This document shows, piece after piece, positions 1 to 14,171 of a stretch of 64,000 nt of DNA (the stretch's first letter is position 1; each line of letters opens with the position of its first letter). Source of the stretch: Prostheceraeus crozeri (Eukaryota; Platyhelminthes; Polycladida; Euryleptidae); contig CAJQUW010005784.1 of assembly GCA_907163375.1 (NCBI GenBank), positions 496,001 through 560,000 of the forward strand, written 5' to 3'. The translations under genes were made by a program, and so were the position numbers. The notes beneath the pieces are model-generated. The model was not told the origin of the DNA, ran no database searches, and was given only the letters and a program-made list of their open reading frames with translations.

Positions 1-1
1 T

Positions 2-3000
2 GACTGCTTCAGTAAATTCATTTTAAATACTACTGAATTTGGCAGAAATACTTCCTATTTACTGGAGCGATTTCTTGCAGTCACATTAAGAGCTTTTCAG
101 ATGGACGATGAAACATTTGAAGAGAATATGATAGATTCATCAAGAATGCAACAGATTATTTTCGGAAAGGATTTTATTGATCACATTGACTGTTTCATGA
201 TCAATTGTAAAAAAGGAAGCCTTATGTCGATGGAGGATGCACTGATGGAGTTAGGAGATCTGAAAAAAGACATCCTTGCTTGTGTGAAAGATTGGTTTGA
301 TCATTCAGAAAAGACTGTTGGTTATCGATCTCAACTGTTCATGACTTTAAAACCTGTTACAGCAGGTGTATCATGGTTGGTTGCAAGCCTTCACTTTGCT
401 ATTGACAGTGTTATTGCATACTGTAATGAGCCTATGAATAAATTGAGGAATTTGGAGGAAAAGTTTGAGTACGCTCGAATTAAAATCAAGCCTTGGTTGA
501 CATCAACTTCTTCCACTCATATAACTTCACTGGAAGAACTGGAGGAAATTTCATCATTGATGGAAAGTTGCGCTGAATTGGTAACCGCTGTGAGACCAAA
601 CAAATCCCTGTATATGGAAATATATCATGAAACTCTGTTTCTCTCAAGACTTCTTATCTTCGAATATTCGAAGCGACTGTCTCGTGGCATGCCTATTAAT
701 AATGAAATCAGCAGCCGTGCTCTGAAACTCAGCGACATGAAAAGTTTACCTGTGGGGGATGCCGCTATTGAGATGATGTGGGAAAAACTTAAACTTGAAT
801 CAAACTGTTTGGCAAATGTGTCTAAAACCCCCTTTTCTAGTAATCGTTTGGATAACTCAATTTCCCCCTGTGCATTGATAGAACAAACGAGAAACGTTAG
901 CTTCCTGTTCGAATCTACTAACACTGACACATCAAAGTGTGCGACAACAACTACTTATTTACGCGAAGATATTTGTCGTGAAGTGATACGCATTAGTGCG
1001 TTATGTGGGCGCTTGAATCATCTCACCGGCCTTATACTTCAAGCTTTTCTGGACTATCAACATCAATTATCAAAATCGGAGTACATGGCTTTGAAAGATG
1101 TGGTAGATCTTGTATCTCTTTTGCTGAACATTCCTGTTTGCGATCAATCTCTAGACAATGAAATTGTATTTTTATCTACCTTGTCAACAAGCTTAGCAGA
1201 ATTATCTCGAAAGCCAGATGACAAACTTGGCTATTTCTGTTGTCGACTTCTCGATAGTCGCACGAATATTTTGTCAGCGTTCAAACATCGACGGAATTTG
1301 AACGTTAGGCTTGAAGAAATAGGGAACCTATTGAAATCCCTTTCACTCAGTCTGGTTGCAGTTACTATGAAAAGTGAATTTCTTTCGATGATGAGTGCCA
1401 CCAGAGCCAAGGAAATAGATTCAATTGGCCACAAATTGATGTTAGCTGCGATAAATTCTCAGTTAAATCTACGAACAGATGACTTCAAGTTGAGTGGTTT
1501 AATCGCCGAATTCTGTTTTGGAGCGTTATTTGATATGATGGAAGTGGCATTAAGAGGTTATGAAGATAAAACATCTGAAAATTCGCCTGGAAGTCGTTAT
1601 GAAGACACTATTCTAACGACAGTACAGTGTATCAACGAAGTAGGACGACTTTTGGCTACACCTATTACTGAAGTTGAAAATAAATTGCTTGAAGGTGCAC
1701 GATGCTCTGAATTCCCTGCCATTACAAAGCTCCATTCTGCCTCCAATTTGATGGAAAATTGCATTATCTCATCATTGTCTTCGAAAGTAATGACGTCCAT
1801 CGATAAATTTGATGAGAAAGTGCAGACTGTTTATTCTTTTGTGGATGAAATAAAATCGACTGTTAATAAGTGGAGTGAGGGTTCAAACACGCTTCTGACC
1901 TTATACCGGAGAATTTTTTCAGAATATGAAGAAGATGAGTTAAATCTGTATGAAGAAGAGAAACAAAAAAATCATGTCAAGAATCAAAATGCTCTTAAAG
2001 TGTATGATCAATACAGCGATCAGTCAGCAGAAATAGTTGAAACGGCTAAACGGTCGGCCAAGATGCTTATCATGGTTCAAAAAAGAAAATCAGAGATGTC
2101 TCGTGATGATAAACAACAATTCTTGATTCTGTGTGAAAAATACGCTTCAGTCTGCAAACGGTTGCAAACGCCTCCCTTGCAACTCAATATCGGAGACGTG
2201 AAAGACTTGGTAACTTATTCGAAGACATCCATTGCTGTAATTTTGAATAAAATGAATGTTTCGAGAAAGATTATCAAAGCTGTAAAAAAGCTCGTTGGAA
2301 AAAAGAATTTTTCTCAATTTTCAGGATATTTTCAAGTCATTATCGAAGGAGTGCAACATGAAATTAGAACACGTAGTAAAACATTTCATTCTTTTAATTG
2401 GCTTGACTTTGACTTGTCATTTCAAGATGACTCGAAGTTCAAAATTGACAATCCGTCAAATACAATCAACTACGAAGTGTTCTTCGTCAAGGAAGGTGAA
2501 AATCCCTGTAGCCATAATCTCTATCAAGGTCAAATGGAGTTTCGTGTTTCTAATCAAGGACACAGTCTTTCTCAACAAATTTCAAATTCAGGCATTTCTC
2601 ATGGGGAAACGGAGAAATCGAAGAGTAACTCCATAGAATTTCAGTACTCAGTTATCCTCACGCCAACTTTAAATGCAGCAAAAATTGAAGACATTGGAAG
2701 AGAGGTGATCACGGATGAAGCAGCTTGTTTTCCCTCACCGTCAATACTTCATCTGATTAAAGATCTAGAATCCTCAATCAGAAAAATGGAAAGCATGCTC
2801 CCTATCTTGGTTAAAGGTAAGCCTATAAAACCCAGCGAGCTAAAAGTCGATGCTCAGTTGATTTCAGAATTGATTCCTCCAACTGAAATAAAAGAAATAC
2901 CTGTCAGGATATACCAAATTCTAAGTGAAGAAAATGTGTCTAAGTTGATTCAGCAATTTCACAACACTCCATATGATTCTGTGAAAAGCTGCATCACGAA

Positions 3001-6000
3001 GATCACTGAAAGCCTTGTAAATGTCGAACTTATTGAGGACATGGACGAAGCAATTGAGAACATGAAATTATTGATAGATAACTACAAATCGTTACGGATA
3101 TTTTCTGAGAATATTTTCAAATTTGCCGCGGACGTGGCAAGTCAAAATACCTTCTTCATAAACTGCGTTGAAACTGATTCTGATATTTTTTCAAGACATT
3201 TCTGGGCTTTTGGGCTTTTAAGATCCAAATCAATGAGGCAATTGGGAACACTGTATGTGCCTTATCAGAAAGAGGCATTTGACGAATTGCATATCATTCT
3301 TTTACGATTCAAGAAATTCAACAGTTTTATCAATGAAATTGTCACTGAAAATATTTCAAATGTTGCTGAAATGGTTGGAAATGCAGACATGTCAATTGCT
3401 CACTTAAAAGCATGGATTGCATTGTTTGAACAAGCGTCAAATGTATCACGAGTGGGATTTCCAAAGAATCTGTATGCGGTTATCGCCAAATTGAAGAAGA
3501 AAATCATCCAAAAATGTGATTTGGAACAACTATTCAAATCGTCAGCTTCGTATAAATTGAAGTCGATTCCATTCAACAGTCGCGAATCGCGTACAATCTT
3601 CACTAAGAGTGGGAGTGGCGAAGTTCAAATTACCGATGGACTATTGACGTGTACTCCTGACCACTTGAGAATCGGTCTGGGTGTTATTGTTCGTGATTGG
3701 CCCAGACAAACTCCTAGAAGACATCATGTTGTCATACACAGCAGAACAATCGAATGTAGCTACATCATAACGAAATCACGGCCAGATTCTCGCGTTAATG
3801 TTGAGGCAAATGTCAAAGGACTCTTGGATTCCAACAACCCCATGTTATGTAACTTCATTCCTGAGCTTGATGATGTTCCTGACGGATCTCACGAGGAAAT
3901 GTTTCAGATTTCTCTCAGTCACAGCTCTGAACCGATGATACAGACAAAAGTATGTATTTCTGTAAGCTTCCATGTCGAATCCTTCAACAAGTTTGTTTTC
4001 TTACCAGATATTTTCCACGACTGTAAAGATGAAGATATTCTTGGAATCATCGATTTCGGAGATTTGCGTTCTGATTCTGTTGATGAGAGAACTTTCCGAG
4101 TGTCAAATCCGTTGAGCATTCCCATACGGGTCAAATTCGTTCATCAGGCCTGGAATCTATCAATCAAAGAAAATTCGATGATTCTAGCAGCACACGAAAA
4201 TCGCATTCAGACGATTAAATTGACAGCTCTGTCAAATGATAAATGCATCCAGCAAACAATGCAAATATATATTTTATCCGACTTGTTTGTGAACATCGTT
4301 ATCAAGCACACTCCATGTGAAGCTAAAGGTGAGATTTTGTACAAAGGTCTTATTAAGGAAGATGATTTTGATATGCGTGTCGGTCCCAGTGTTCCTAAAG
4401 ATGTTTTCACAAGTGAAGACCTTGCGATCCGAAACACGGGGCAGATACCACTGTTACTCACAATTGACCATCAAAGCAATCACCAATTTACTATTGTTAC
4501 TCCAAAACGTGTTTCAAAAGGAGACAACGAAGTTATAATTCCAATACATATACAAAATAGTGAAGTGGGTAGAATCTTTAATAAAATAGTATTTAGTTTA
4601 CGCCTTGAAAATGGAAATGTTGTTAAAAAATGGTCAATTCGTATGTCATATCAAACATCTTGGCCATGTTTGATGATAGACCCTCAACGATGGTCTTTCG
4701 AACCATGGGAACTTAACAAGAAGGTAAACAGATCGTTAAAGTTAAAAAATGATTCACAATGTATTGACATTAAGATTGATAATATAGTCTCTGATCGGAA
4801 CGTCATACAATTTAGTCCCGATATCTGTTTTCCGATTACAATAGCGAAGAAAAGTGAAGAGGAATTGAAGTGCATAGTATTCCCTCCCCTGAAGGCTGAC
4901 TGGAAAGCAAATGTAAAATTTCAGACGAATGAACAGCAGCGTGAAAGAAATCACTCAATACAATGGGAAGTTCGAATTCCTGAGTTGATGATTAACAAAA
5001 CAGTGATAGATGTAGGAATTCTGGAAGGAAAGCCGCAGCATGAATTTGACTTTGATATTCAAAATGTAGGTCGCGCCGGCATCGGCTTCCAAATCATTGT
5101 TTCTAAACCTTCTAATAAATGCCTATCCATCAGTTTTGATTCTCGTGGCAAAAATCATATCTTGCAGGCATCTCAATCATTGAAGTTCAGAGGCAGCGTT
5201 TCCGTGATTGACAAACAAGAAAATGATATTGAAGAAGAGTCTTTCCGCATACTTCTGAAAGTGGAGACTGAGAACAATATCGCATGGCGTTCTCTCTCAA
5301 CGATCTGCGTCATTGGATTCATTAAATCGAACTATTCTGAATTCACGGAAATGAAAGTGAAAGATATGCGATATGTAAGTATTGAGCGAACCCATCTCAT
5401 GAATGCATTTTTAACTGCACATACCGATATAATCATGAAACTTTTACCATTCATACTTTCGGCGGCAATTACTGGAAACTCAAATGATGTAGATCTGCTG
5501 ATTCGATGCATTGAAACCAATGAAATGCCGAGCGATGTCTTGAAACTTGTCTCAAAACATTCTGGACTTGATCGATTATTTGATGTAGAAAAGATTTTTG
5601 AGATAGTTGATAGTAAAACGAAGACTTCGAAGCTTCTAATGGAAGTGACCGATAAAATCGCAGGAAAATCAGAAAATTTATGTTTAATCACAAGTTTGAC
5701 GAGATGCATGTTCGATAGAGCGAAAAACACAGTATCCAATGAATCACAAATGATGCAAATCGCTTTATACTATACATACAAACATGCCAGCGGCAAATTA
5801 AAGCAAACTGTCAATCGGTCTTTGCAATCTCTATTGGATTGCTTTGAAAGAAGCTATGTGTCATCAAAATCAACCGAGGTAACAAAAATGCTTACGTTCG
5901 CTTCATGCCTGCAATCAAAATATTTCAATGATGACATAGTGAGCTGTATGGGATCGATCCTGGAGAATATGATTTTGGGAATAATTAATGATAATGAAGT

Positions 6001-9000
6001 CACCATGTATTCGATAATGAAAACTATTCTGGATATCCGACGTGATAATAATCTTGATGTGAAAGATTTGACTGACTTAATGACTGATGTTCAACAAGAT
6101 GACCCGACTGACGTTGTATTATCACGATGTGAAAAATCTAGAAGTTTGTGTAACCCTGAGACAATCAGAAACTACGTTCGAGCACTCAACAATGAAAAAG
6201 GTGATCGTTATGAAACTAATCTGATTGATGAGATTCGTCAGCTAATATCAGATTTAGGTAATGAGATATTGTCGAAGGAGTTTGAGATGTCACATGATAT
6301 TGAACTGATTCGCGGATGTGCTGAGCGCATTTTAAACGTTTTCGAAATTCAAGATGATTTTGGTGAGAAATTGGCCTTAGCAGTCCTGAAGCTTTCGAAG
6401 AAAATTAAGATGAAAGGTTCACATGACATCTCAGTCGATGATCTGATCGAGTTTGTGTCTGTTGTAGATTATGGTGACAGCGATTCGGAAACAGAAGTAA
6501 TAAGAATGATAAGAAGTGTGAAACAAGGAGTGTATGAAAGTGAGACGATGATTGAAATGAATGAAGTACTGAAGATGTCGTGTGAAATAACGGGTTTTAA
6601 CTGTGACGACTCTCTTCAGTATGACCGTGTGTCAAATCTCGTCGAAAATCTGATTACATTGTGCACTGACGTGCTACAGAAAGGATGCTTTGATGATGAA
6701 ATCCTAAAGGGGTTCGCTCAAGAAACGTGTGCTGATTCTTATGATGCGAAATCTCTGGAGCAGGCTTTGTCGGTATCTGATAGCGTGTTGAAATTCGGTG
6801 AATGCGTTATAGCCGATGGAAATGTAGATCTATTCCAACTAGTAGCTGCGACAGAGGATATCCTGAAGTCAATCAGTTGCCTTCATTCCGATACATCGAA
6901 ATTTAAGGAAATTCTTTCAGACATACAATCCGTTGCTTTATCAACACCTTCAGAAGACTTTCGGTCTTTTTTAGCGTGTGCATCTAATTTAATGAAGCAT
7001 TTTCTATTAAAGGAATCAAAAATTAGCGGATTGAACTCAATGAAATGTCTGCTACAAAATCTTGAAAGCGTGTCAGAATTAATGTCTCGCACTTTCGCAA
7101 TGGCTGAAGTTATAATTGATATCGTCAACCCTACCCATTTGTCAAAACTCATCTTGCGATTTACTGAACAAGCATTTTCCTTAATCAATTTCACTACGAT
7201 AAAAGAATGTGAAATTATTAAAGTATCAGACAAATTACATCATGATTTAAAAAATTACTACGAAATTGTACTTGATATATCTATTATCAGAGATGTGCTC
7301 TACGGTTTATGCTCTTACATGTTGGATAGTGATCAAAGATATTTGCATGTTCTAAAGAGGCTGCATGAAACATTGTTTGAAGACATTAAATCGTCAGAAA
7401 TTGTTCAGTGCTTCGATATATTGGAAAGTATATTGGTTGGTTTCAATGAACCGCACAATGACAAGACATCGTCACAGACATTTTCTATAATAGAGCACTT
7501 TCTAAAAGACAATAACCATGATAACGCATGCAAAGAAATTCATATTCTGCATCAATTGTACAATTTCAAGGCGAAATTGGAAAATAGAGGAAAATTGAAT
7601 ATTAGAGAACTCATTCATTGCGCAATCTTCTTATCCAGTCAGTTTCCGACTGAAAAAAATGTCATTATTGAAATGGCTGAGATTTCACTGCAGCTTTATC
7701 GCATTGGCTTTCGTATCATTGAAGAGCGCGATCCTCAGGCTGCTTTCAGTGAAATAACAGAATTGTATGAGCGACTTGGTATTGCAAAGGAAACAATTGA
7801 CATAGTGACGATCATTCATGAAACGAAACATCTATTGAATACTACTCTGTCTGAAAGAAGTGTTTATAATGTTCAAATACTTGAAACTGCTCTATTCATT
7901 AGTAGAGTGCTCAACCTTGCTTACGATTTGAGACAAATGATGATAATTGCCAAATCAATTTCTAGAATGCACAGTTCCGAAATACTGTTCTGTAACTCAG
8001 CATGGAACATCTATGCCGATCTGATGAAAGAACTTTGTGAATTGCATTGCAAACACGATAAATCGCGGCGAGTTCGTATTATTGAAAATCTGTTCAGAAT
8101 GTTAGGAAAATTCACCACAGAGCAGGTCATAATAGACATTCGAGAAAGAATTCTTTCAGCTGTGCATTCGCTAAGTATACCAAGTTTGTCAAAATGCTCC
8201 TTCCTGAAAGCTGATTTGTACTTTTTACTTTGGGATTTTAGTGAAAATGTGTCGTCGAACAACGCACTGTTGGAACAAAGTCTAAACAACATGATTGAAG
8301 CTTTAGTGCATTCTTACAACAAATTTGTTGTGGAAGTCAATCCATTAAATTGTGCAATGAAACTCCATAAACTCACTGAAGCTGCCGCCGCTGGAACAAT
8401 AATCAGCTGCATTGAAGTCATCGAAGTGATGATTGATTTGACAGATAGCCATGCTTCCAAATTTTTGAGAGACATAGCGGAATGTTATGATTTGTGTATA
8501 CAACTTCAGACTCTCATTAAAGACATATGTCGACCATCATACAAAGCAAATCGCGAGCATGTGTGTATGGTCAATGATTTTGTCTATCGATTAATTTTGC
8601 TGATATCTAAGGAAATGATACCGGACGCAAAGAAATGTGAGTTAAAAGCTGCTTTGGCTTCATTGCTTACTGTTTTGAATTTAGAACCACATATTAAACC
8701 GTTGGGTGTTCTCGTTCTTTCCAAACTATGTGTTTCAAATAGACAAAATTGGACAGTCTGTTATGACAACCAGTCAACAAGTGAGAAAACAACTGGTATC
8801 AAGAACAGTTATTTTCGTAGGTCACCTGCCAGTGGCGTACACTTCGCCGGCAAATCGACTGAAAAAGAAGGCTCAATAAAGAGCGGTGAAAACATGACGA
8901 AGACTGTAGAAGATTATAATGATTTGGAAGATTTGCGAACTGATTCACATAAAAGTGAAAGTATTATTTCTCAGGACGACATAGACCGTGAAGAAAGTGA

Positions 9001-11059
9001 CGAAAATGAAGAAAATTCAAGTGACGAGGTAACTGGTCAGAGCGCTGAAATTGTAGAAAAAGTTAAAGAGCATCTTAACATTGCTTTTGATTTATCTCAG
9101 GAACTTGAAGAATACATCGGAAAACTGCAAAACCTCGATATCTATGACATGATAAAAGTCCTGAATGAAAGTTGCGAGATCATACATAAATTTGACCAAA
9201 TTCTAAATAGCATTTTTACTGTAAACCAGTGGAAAGATATTCTGTCTTCATTGTCAGATAACACGTTCGGAGATATCATTGAAAAATGCGTAATATTATA
9301 CAAAATACTGAAAGTGTGCAATAAAGAATGGAAGCACAAAAATCTTCAGGGCAGACTGGTGCGATTTTGTGATCATCTAGTAGAGAGAATAGTGACAGTC
9401 GTTGATCTGATTTTGGAATCGATGGGACCGGCTGGTGAGAATGTCCGAAAACAGTTCGTTGAAGATGGTGTTAAGATGAAATTCTCCTCTTACGCTGACG
9501 ATTATCATGTTGCTACAGTGCAACAGGATTTGTACCCGTTGAAATCTAAACGCGCGGACAAGGTTGATGTTTCAGCTGCTCTTTTTGGAATGAACTTATC
9601 AGGAAATATCACTGTATCACAGGCAGACCTAGGACAGCAGAGAAACCTCGAAAGATTTGACCCATCAACTGACTTTACTGATAGATTTGTTTCAAATGAA
9701 CTGAAAATGAAATCATTCAATAAACTAGAAACAGAGCAAGAACATTCAATTGACTTCAGTAATCTTCAAACAATTGCATCTGGTTTTCAAGACCGTGGGA
9801 ATGCTAAGTCCGTTAATGCCTCCAGTTCGCCGCGTGTCGCTTTAACAATGGGAGATATGCGCACGAATGGTACGGATAAAAATCTACCCGGAGAAGTCAA
9901 TTCTATGAAGAAGAAAGTTGAAATAAAACTAAACGAAAGTCAAAGAGAATTAATGCGCAGCAAATGTAAGGATCTACTTAATGATATGGCAAATAACGAG
10001 TTAATAAGCAACGTAGCCGGATATCATGACACTGAAACTTTGCCGCAGCAGGAACAAGAGAAGCTTAGATATCTACTCTTAGCTCGAATAACGAAAGGAC
10101 TTCAGTCTCGTGTTCTGAATATATTGAGATCCCGTAAGCGCGATGACGGTCAATTGCGACCTGAACCACTCGAACGTCAGCGATTTCGATTCGTGTTTTT
10201 AGTTGATAATTCCGGTAGTATGCATGGAGAGAAAATGACTTTGTCACTTAACATGCTTACAATATTCTTAGAAGCCCTTAAGCGTCTGGAATACGATTCT
10301 GCAGTCGTTCGTTTTGGAGGAGAAGAGACACAGGAGGTATTGAAATCATTCATAGATGAAATGACGAATGAGCGAGGACAGTTTATCATCGAGGCTTTCG
10401 ATGCATCAGAGAAGACTCTTGCCGCTGATGCCGTAAAGTATGTGGCTGAAACAGAGGGTCTTTATAAATCACCTGCACAACCACATGAACATCGCTTTAT
10501 TGTACTTATTACAGATGGTATATGGAGTCAAACTGATAGGGGATCCTATGCTTCATTTTTTGCGAAGGCGTGTGCGTGGCCATTGATCCTCACCACAAAT
10601 CCGAAAAGTAGTGAAGATCTACAATTCTACAGTATGAGTGTTCGACGAGCGAAAGAGATCCTTGATAACATAGCACCCAACAGTTGGTATGGAATGGAGC
10701 CTGATAAGGACTTAGGTGACCAAATTTCCGATGTTGCAAAAATAATCAATGAGCGTATTTTGTTATTCCTTGATAAGGAAGTAAAAAGCGAAGTTTACAA
10801 GTTCAGTGAATTGAAAATCACAAAGCTTCCTAATTCTCCAATCGGATCTCTAACGGAACTGCAGTACAAGAATTCGGCTACTATTGAATGGGGAACAAGT
10901 GTATCTGCGGCTGAGGTAGAATGTTCTACTGGAAATGAAAATAATTTAGAGCATCTTCTGTCATCATTTGCTGCTCAATGCAATGATCAAATTCAAGAAG
11001 CTATTCAGAAAGACTGCACTACTGGCATTTCAGAAGCTGTCATTAGTTCCTTCTCAAAA
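2..11059 (+). CDS. Giant exon of a Hydin-like/midasin-VWA-like protein (partial at both ends)
   Basis: The frame is open from base 2 to a strong splice donor (GTAAGT at 11060), so the first ATG at 101 is only the first Met in view; the gene starts upstream. Residues below are counted from that Met. About 1-1300 are mostly helical. About 1305-1740 hold four beta-rich repeats with an I-D-x-G-x-L pattern and 'N-x-G/N-P' turns, as in ASPM/SPD-2/Hydin domains. About 1750-2940 are helical repeats; 2945-2980 are very acidic. A VWA domain spans about 3360-3560, with MIDAS D3369-x-S-G-S and the second acidic motif ITDG (D3472); it resembles the midasin C-terminal VWA. No AAA motor is visible here. Coding to 11059 ends on a complete codon (phase 0); the 15 codons beyond read into the intron. 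Function is unknown; a large scaffold with a metal-dependent adhesion domain is an inference. Confidence 0.85.
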
Positions 11060-11139
11060 GTAAGTTATAATTCCTTCTATTCTATCTGTAATGCAACACA
11101 TGCGTGAATATCTATTGAAATAGGGTTTTGTATGAACAT

Positions 11140-11345
11140 ACTTACTAATCGAGTTTTCATAATCCGTTGAAAATTGGAACAAAGCTGAATAACCGCTATT
11201 TCATCTTACATCAGGAATCACCATCAGGCCTAGCTTAGATCCCTCAACTTAAACTTCGTTGCATTTTTAATATGCAGCCACACCCATATTAAATTTGAGA
11301 TGCATAGTTGTCATAATAAGTGAATCTTCTCGGGAATTTATCAAA
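11140..11345 (+). repeat. Dispersed repeat, copy 1
   Basis: It shares an interrupted but collinear sequence with 58490-58690 (GAAAATTGG, CTGAATA.CCGC, CAGGAATCA.CATCAGG, TTAGATC.CTCAAC, AAATTTGAGAT). It is a short interspersed element or MITE-like repeat with no coding capacity, lying just after the donor of the giant exon. Confidence 0.5.
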
Positions 11346-11450
11346 TACATGCCATTAGTAATTCGAGCCAAATTAATTCATTTTTTATATCTGCAGACAT
11401 CATGAAGAATTTTGTGTCTTCGATATGCAAAATGATGCAAAATACATCAT

Positions 11451-11684
11451 AAAGATAGAACGAGAGCCAAAGCTGCAATGGATGTTGTTAACTATTATTT
11501 ATATTTGTTCTCTATAGTCACCCAATAATTCGGCAGTCACAGCCAGCTTCAGGGGAGCAAAGGTTTACCAGATGTTCGTATGAATTTCAAAATAAGTCTA
11601 TGGCATATTTGGCAACACAAGTAAGGATCATAGCACTGTAAAGGCGGTTCCCACCGCAGCCGCCAGCAGCCATGATAGCTCAAT
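11451..11684 (+). repeat. Left 234-bp inverted arm around a PLE remnant
   Basis: It is almost perfectly inverse to 12563-12796, with equal arm lengths. The arms bracket a Penelope-like linker/endonuclease fragment. One reading is that the right arm belongs to the PLE and an inverted partial copy was added at the other end, as is known for Penelope elements. Confidence 0.8.
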
Positions 11685-12087
11685 TTCCAGATCAGGTCAG
11701 CCAGCCATGCACTCTCCAGCAAACCACTAAGAATACACGGTGCGTCGGAAAAAAATTTGCCAAAACAATTGTCCATCAAATTTGAATTACGCATTTTGAT
11801 ATATGGATCATGTGAAGTGAAAAAATGCCTGATTTAAAATATTTCATCAGGGTCTTTTTTTGCCAGGCCTATTTAAATATCACATGATATTTCAGGTACG
11901 AAATGAGCTGATATCGTAAGTTCAAGTCACGATTACTTGCTGCAAATATGTTTTTCACTAAATTTCCAGAAGACAAATGTGAAAAGTGGTCAGCCAGAGA
12001 AACATAGCCAGCTAAAATGAAGAGGAATAAGCCACCAAAGCCGCCGGAAGCTACAATGGGGACCGCGCCCGATAGATGTTTTGAGTT

Positions 12088-12580
12088 TTAGAAAAATGGA
12101 CTTATCACAAAAAAAAGGAAGGATTGATAGTCTTCAGTTTCTTCCTTCGAGTTAATTGTAGGTCGGCGCTTCTGTATTGTCATTGACTCCTTCAGTCTCA
12201 AATTTGCGTTGTCCCTGTCACCTGTGATAATTGAAACTGAAATGCGTTGTTCTGCGTTGCATGTTTGGAGATGTTTGAAAATTGACGAGGTATTTTGCGT
12301 TAAATGTTCTTTAATTCTGGTATGAAGTGGTCGGATGGTACTCCCAATGTACACGTTGTTGAAATGTTGACATTTAACTTCATATGCAGCGTTCTCATTA
12401 TTGCATAATTCATTTTTTAAAATGCATGAGGACATATTGCAAGATTGTACAGGTTTTCTTTTTGATAGAGCGTTTCTTAGAGTGTATGTCTTATGAGGTA
12501 ATCGAATGTCAATTCCTTCTTTTTTGAAAATATGTTTAATTTTCCTATCAACACTGTCGGAGATTGAGCTATCATGGCTG
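12088..12580 (-). pseudogene. Penelope-like element: linker and GIY-YIG endonuclease remnant
   Basis: The frame runs from about 12580 down to 12088. The linker carries paired cysteines (QSCNMSSC). It is followed by a GIY-YIG nuclease core: AAYEVKC, then VYIGST, the catalytic-type arginine region and a KEH histidine. This order (linker with Cys/His motif, then GIY-YIG) is specific to Penelope-like retroelements, where the nuclease nicks the target for reverse transcription. The reverse transcriptase that should precede it is missing, so this is a 5'-truncated remnant inside the inverted arms. Confidence 0.8.
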
Positions 12581-12796
12581 CTGGCGGCTGCGGTGGGAAC
12601 CGCCTTTACAGTGCTATGATCCTTACTTGTGTTGCCAAATATGCCATAGACTTATTTTGAAATTCATACGAACATCTGGTAAACCTTTGCTCCCCTGAAG
12701 CTGGCTGTGACTGCCGAATTATTGGGTGACTATAGAGAACAAATATAAATAATAGTTAACAACATCCATTGCAGCTTTGGCTCTCCTTCTATCTTT
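12563..12796 (-). repeat. Right 234-bp inverted arm around a PLE remnant
   Basis: Inverse partner of 11451-11684; its inner end runs directly into the PLE linker reading frame. Confidence 0.8.
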
Positions 12797-14171
12797 GTAA
12801 TCAACTATGCTGCTAAAACGGAGCTTCATTCTACTGCAAAATGCATCATTTTTATCAATATTAGAAGCAGGGTTTCGTAGCCCAGGTCCAGCTATCATGG
12901 CTCCTGCTCCGACTCAAGACAAAAAATAAGCTATCCTACCCGAAACGCGAAAATGTTGGTTCGGGTAGGACAATTATGAAGTCGAGTCGTGTTAATTTTC
13001 GCTTTTATCATAAATCCAAAAAAGCCCGAACTTGTGTTTGTGAATATTTAGAAATCTCTCAGAATTTATACATTAGTTTCTTAGAAAGGTTGATGCAATT
13101 AATTATTCCTATATATAATGCAATGGTCTGGGCAATTGATTTGATCAATATTTTCGCCTTTTTGCATTGTTCCGATGAAGGGAATTGTCCTGATAACAAG
13201 GGGAATTATTATTTTTTGCTTGTATATTCACTTTTAGACTTGTTATTATGTCGCTTTTTAACGAAGCTGTTTCATACATCGATATGATAAAACTGCTTTC
13301 ACACGACTTCGCAAGGTGCGCTATGATTTAACTATGATTAAAAAAATTATTTAACTATGATTTAATAAAAAATATCAAACTATTATCATATAAACTTGAG
13401 TTATCGACGACTGAGGACTTTCTGGGATAGGTGATGACAGCAGCGTCAAGAGATGTTTGGAGTGAAAGGTGAAAGCTGGTGAACTGAACGGCAAAATCTT
13501 TAGAAGCGCTTTACTTGCTTCAATAATCCATGTATTTTCACGTTTCGGCACCTATCAATTGGATATTGTTACGATCCCGTTTCCAGAGATTCGTAGCAGA
13601 AAAGGAATTGGCTTCTCAAGACGCTCTATTAATGAACTGAACAGGCAAGGTGGCCCTTAGGAGGACCGATGAAACGTTCACGGAGAGTCAGTGGTTTGCA
13701 GTCAGGAACGAGAGTAGGAGTCAAGTACCTGCACCACCAATGATCACCATCTTCTCTAGGGTCAATGAAGTCAGGATTGGCGGGTGAGTCAGGAGCAGCC
13801 CGCGTCCGTTCTCTGCGGACGGAACCGGAAGGAAGGGATCGCTTGGTGAGGCAAAGAAAAAGGCCATAGCGCGCTTACATGGCATCACCTCATCTTCGCG
13901 GTGATGGCCAGCACGCGAGTACAGGGTAGCTGTTCATACATGTTTGGATGTAGGACATGCGTGCCTCATTGAAGTGACGCCATTGTCGTAATTGACGACT
14001 CTCACGCGATCAATGGATCCACGGAAAGAGGGAGAGAGAAGCCTCAGGCGAGAGCGACGGGGGGGGGAGAGAGAGAGCAGCGGAGAGCATGTCCATATCC
14101 GTCACAATGCATAAGAAGTTCCCACACCAGTGTTACAAAGGAGCAAGCATTATATCTTATACTGCTGTTAA
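12797..14171. other. Intronic sequence without recognised gene
   Basis: No supported gene was found. A hairpin with an 11-bp stem lies at 12934-12944/12960-12970 (TCCTACCCGAA and its inverse). The part from about 13640 to 14100 is more GC-rich than its surroundings and ends in a G-run followed by GA repeats near 14070. It may be an old retroelement terminal region, but no diagnostic motif was seen. Confidence 0.4.

Noticed and set aside
101..103. ATG at 101 as the start of the giant gene
   Set aside because: The frame is open upstream to base 2 with protein-like composition, so the ATG is internal; the gene continues off the left edge.
11060..11107. Last 15 codons and TGA at 11105 as the true C-terminus
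   Set aside because: A consensus GTAAGT donor interrupts the frame at a codon boundary and the composition changes at once to intron-like sequence.
12976..13287. 103-codon plus-strand frame
   Set aside because: No motif, no splice context and no repeat partner; length is compatible with chance in AT-rich DNA.
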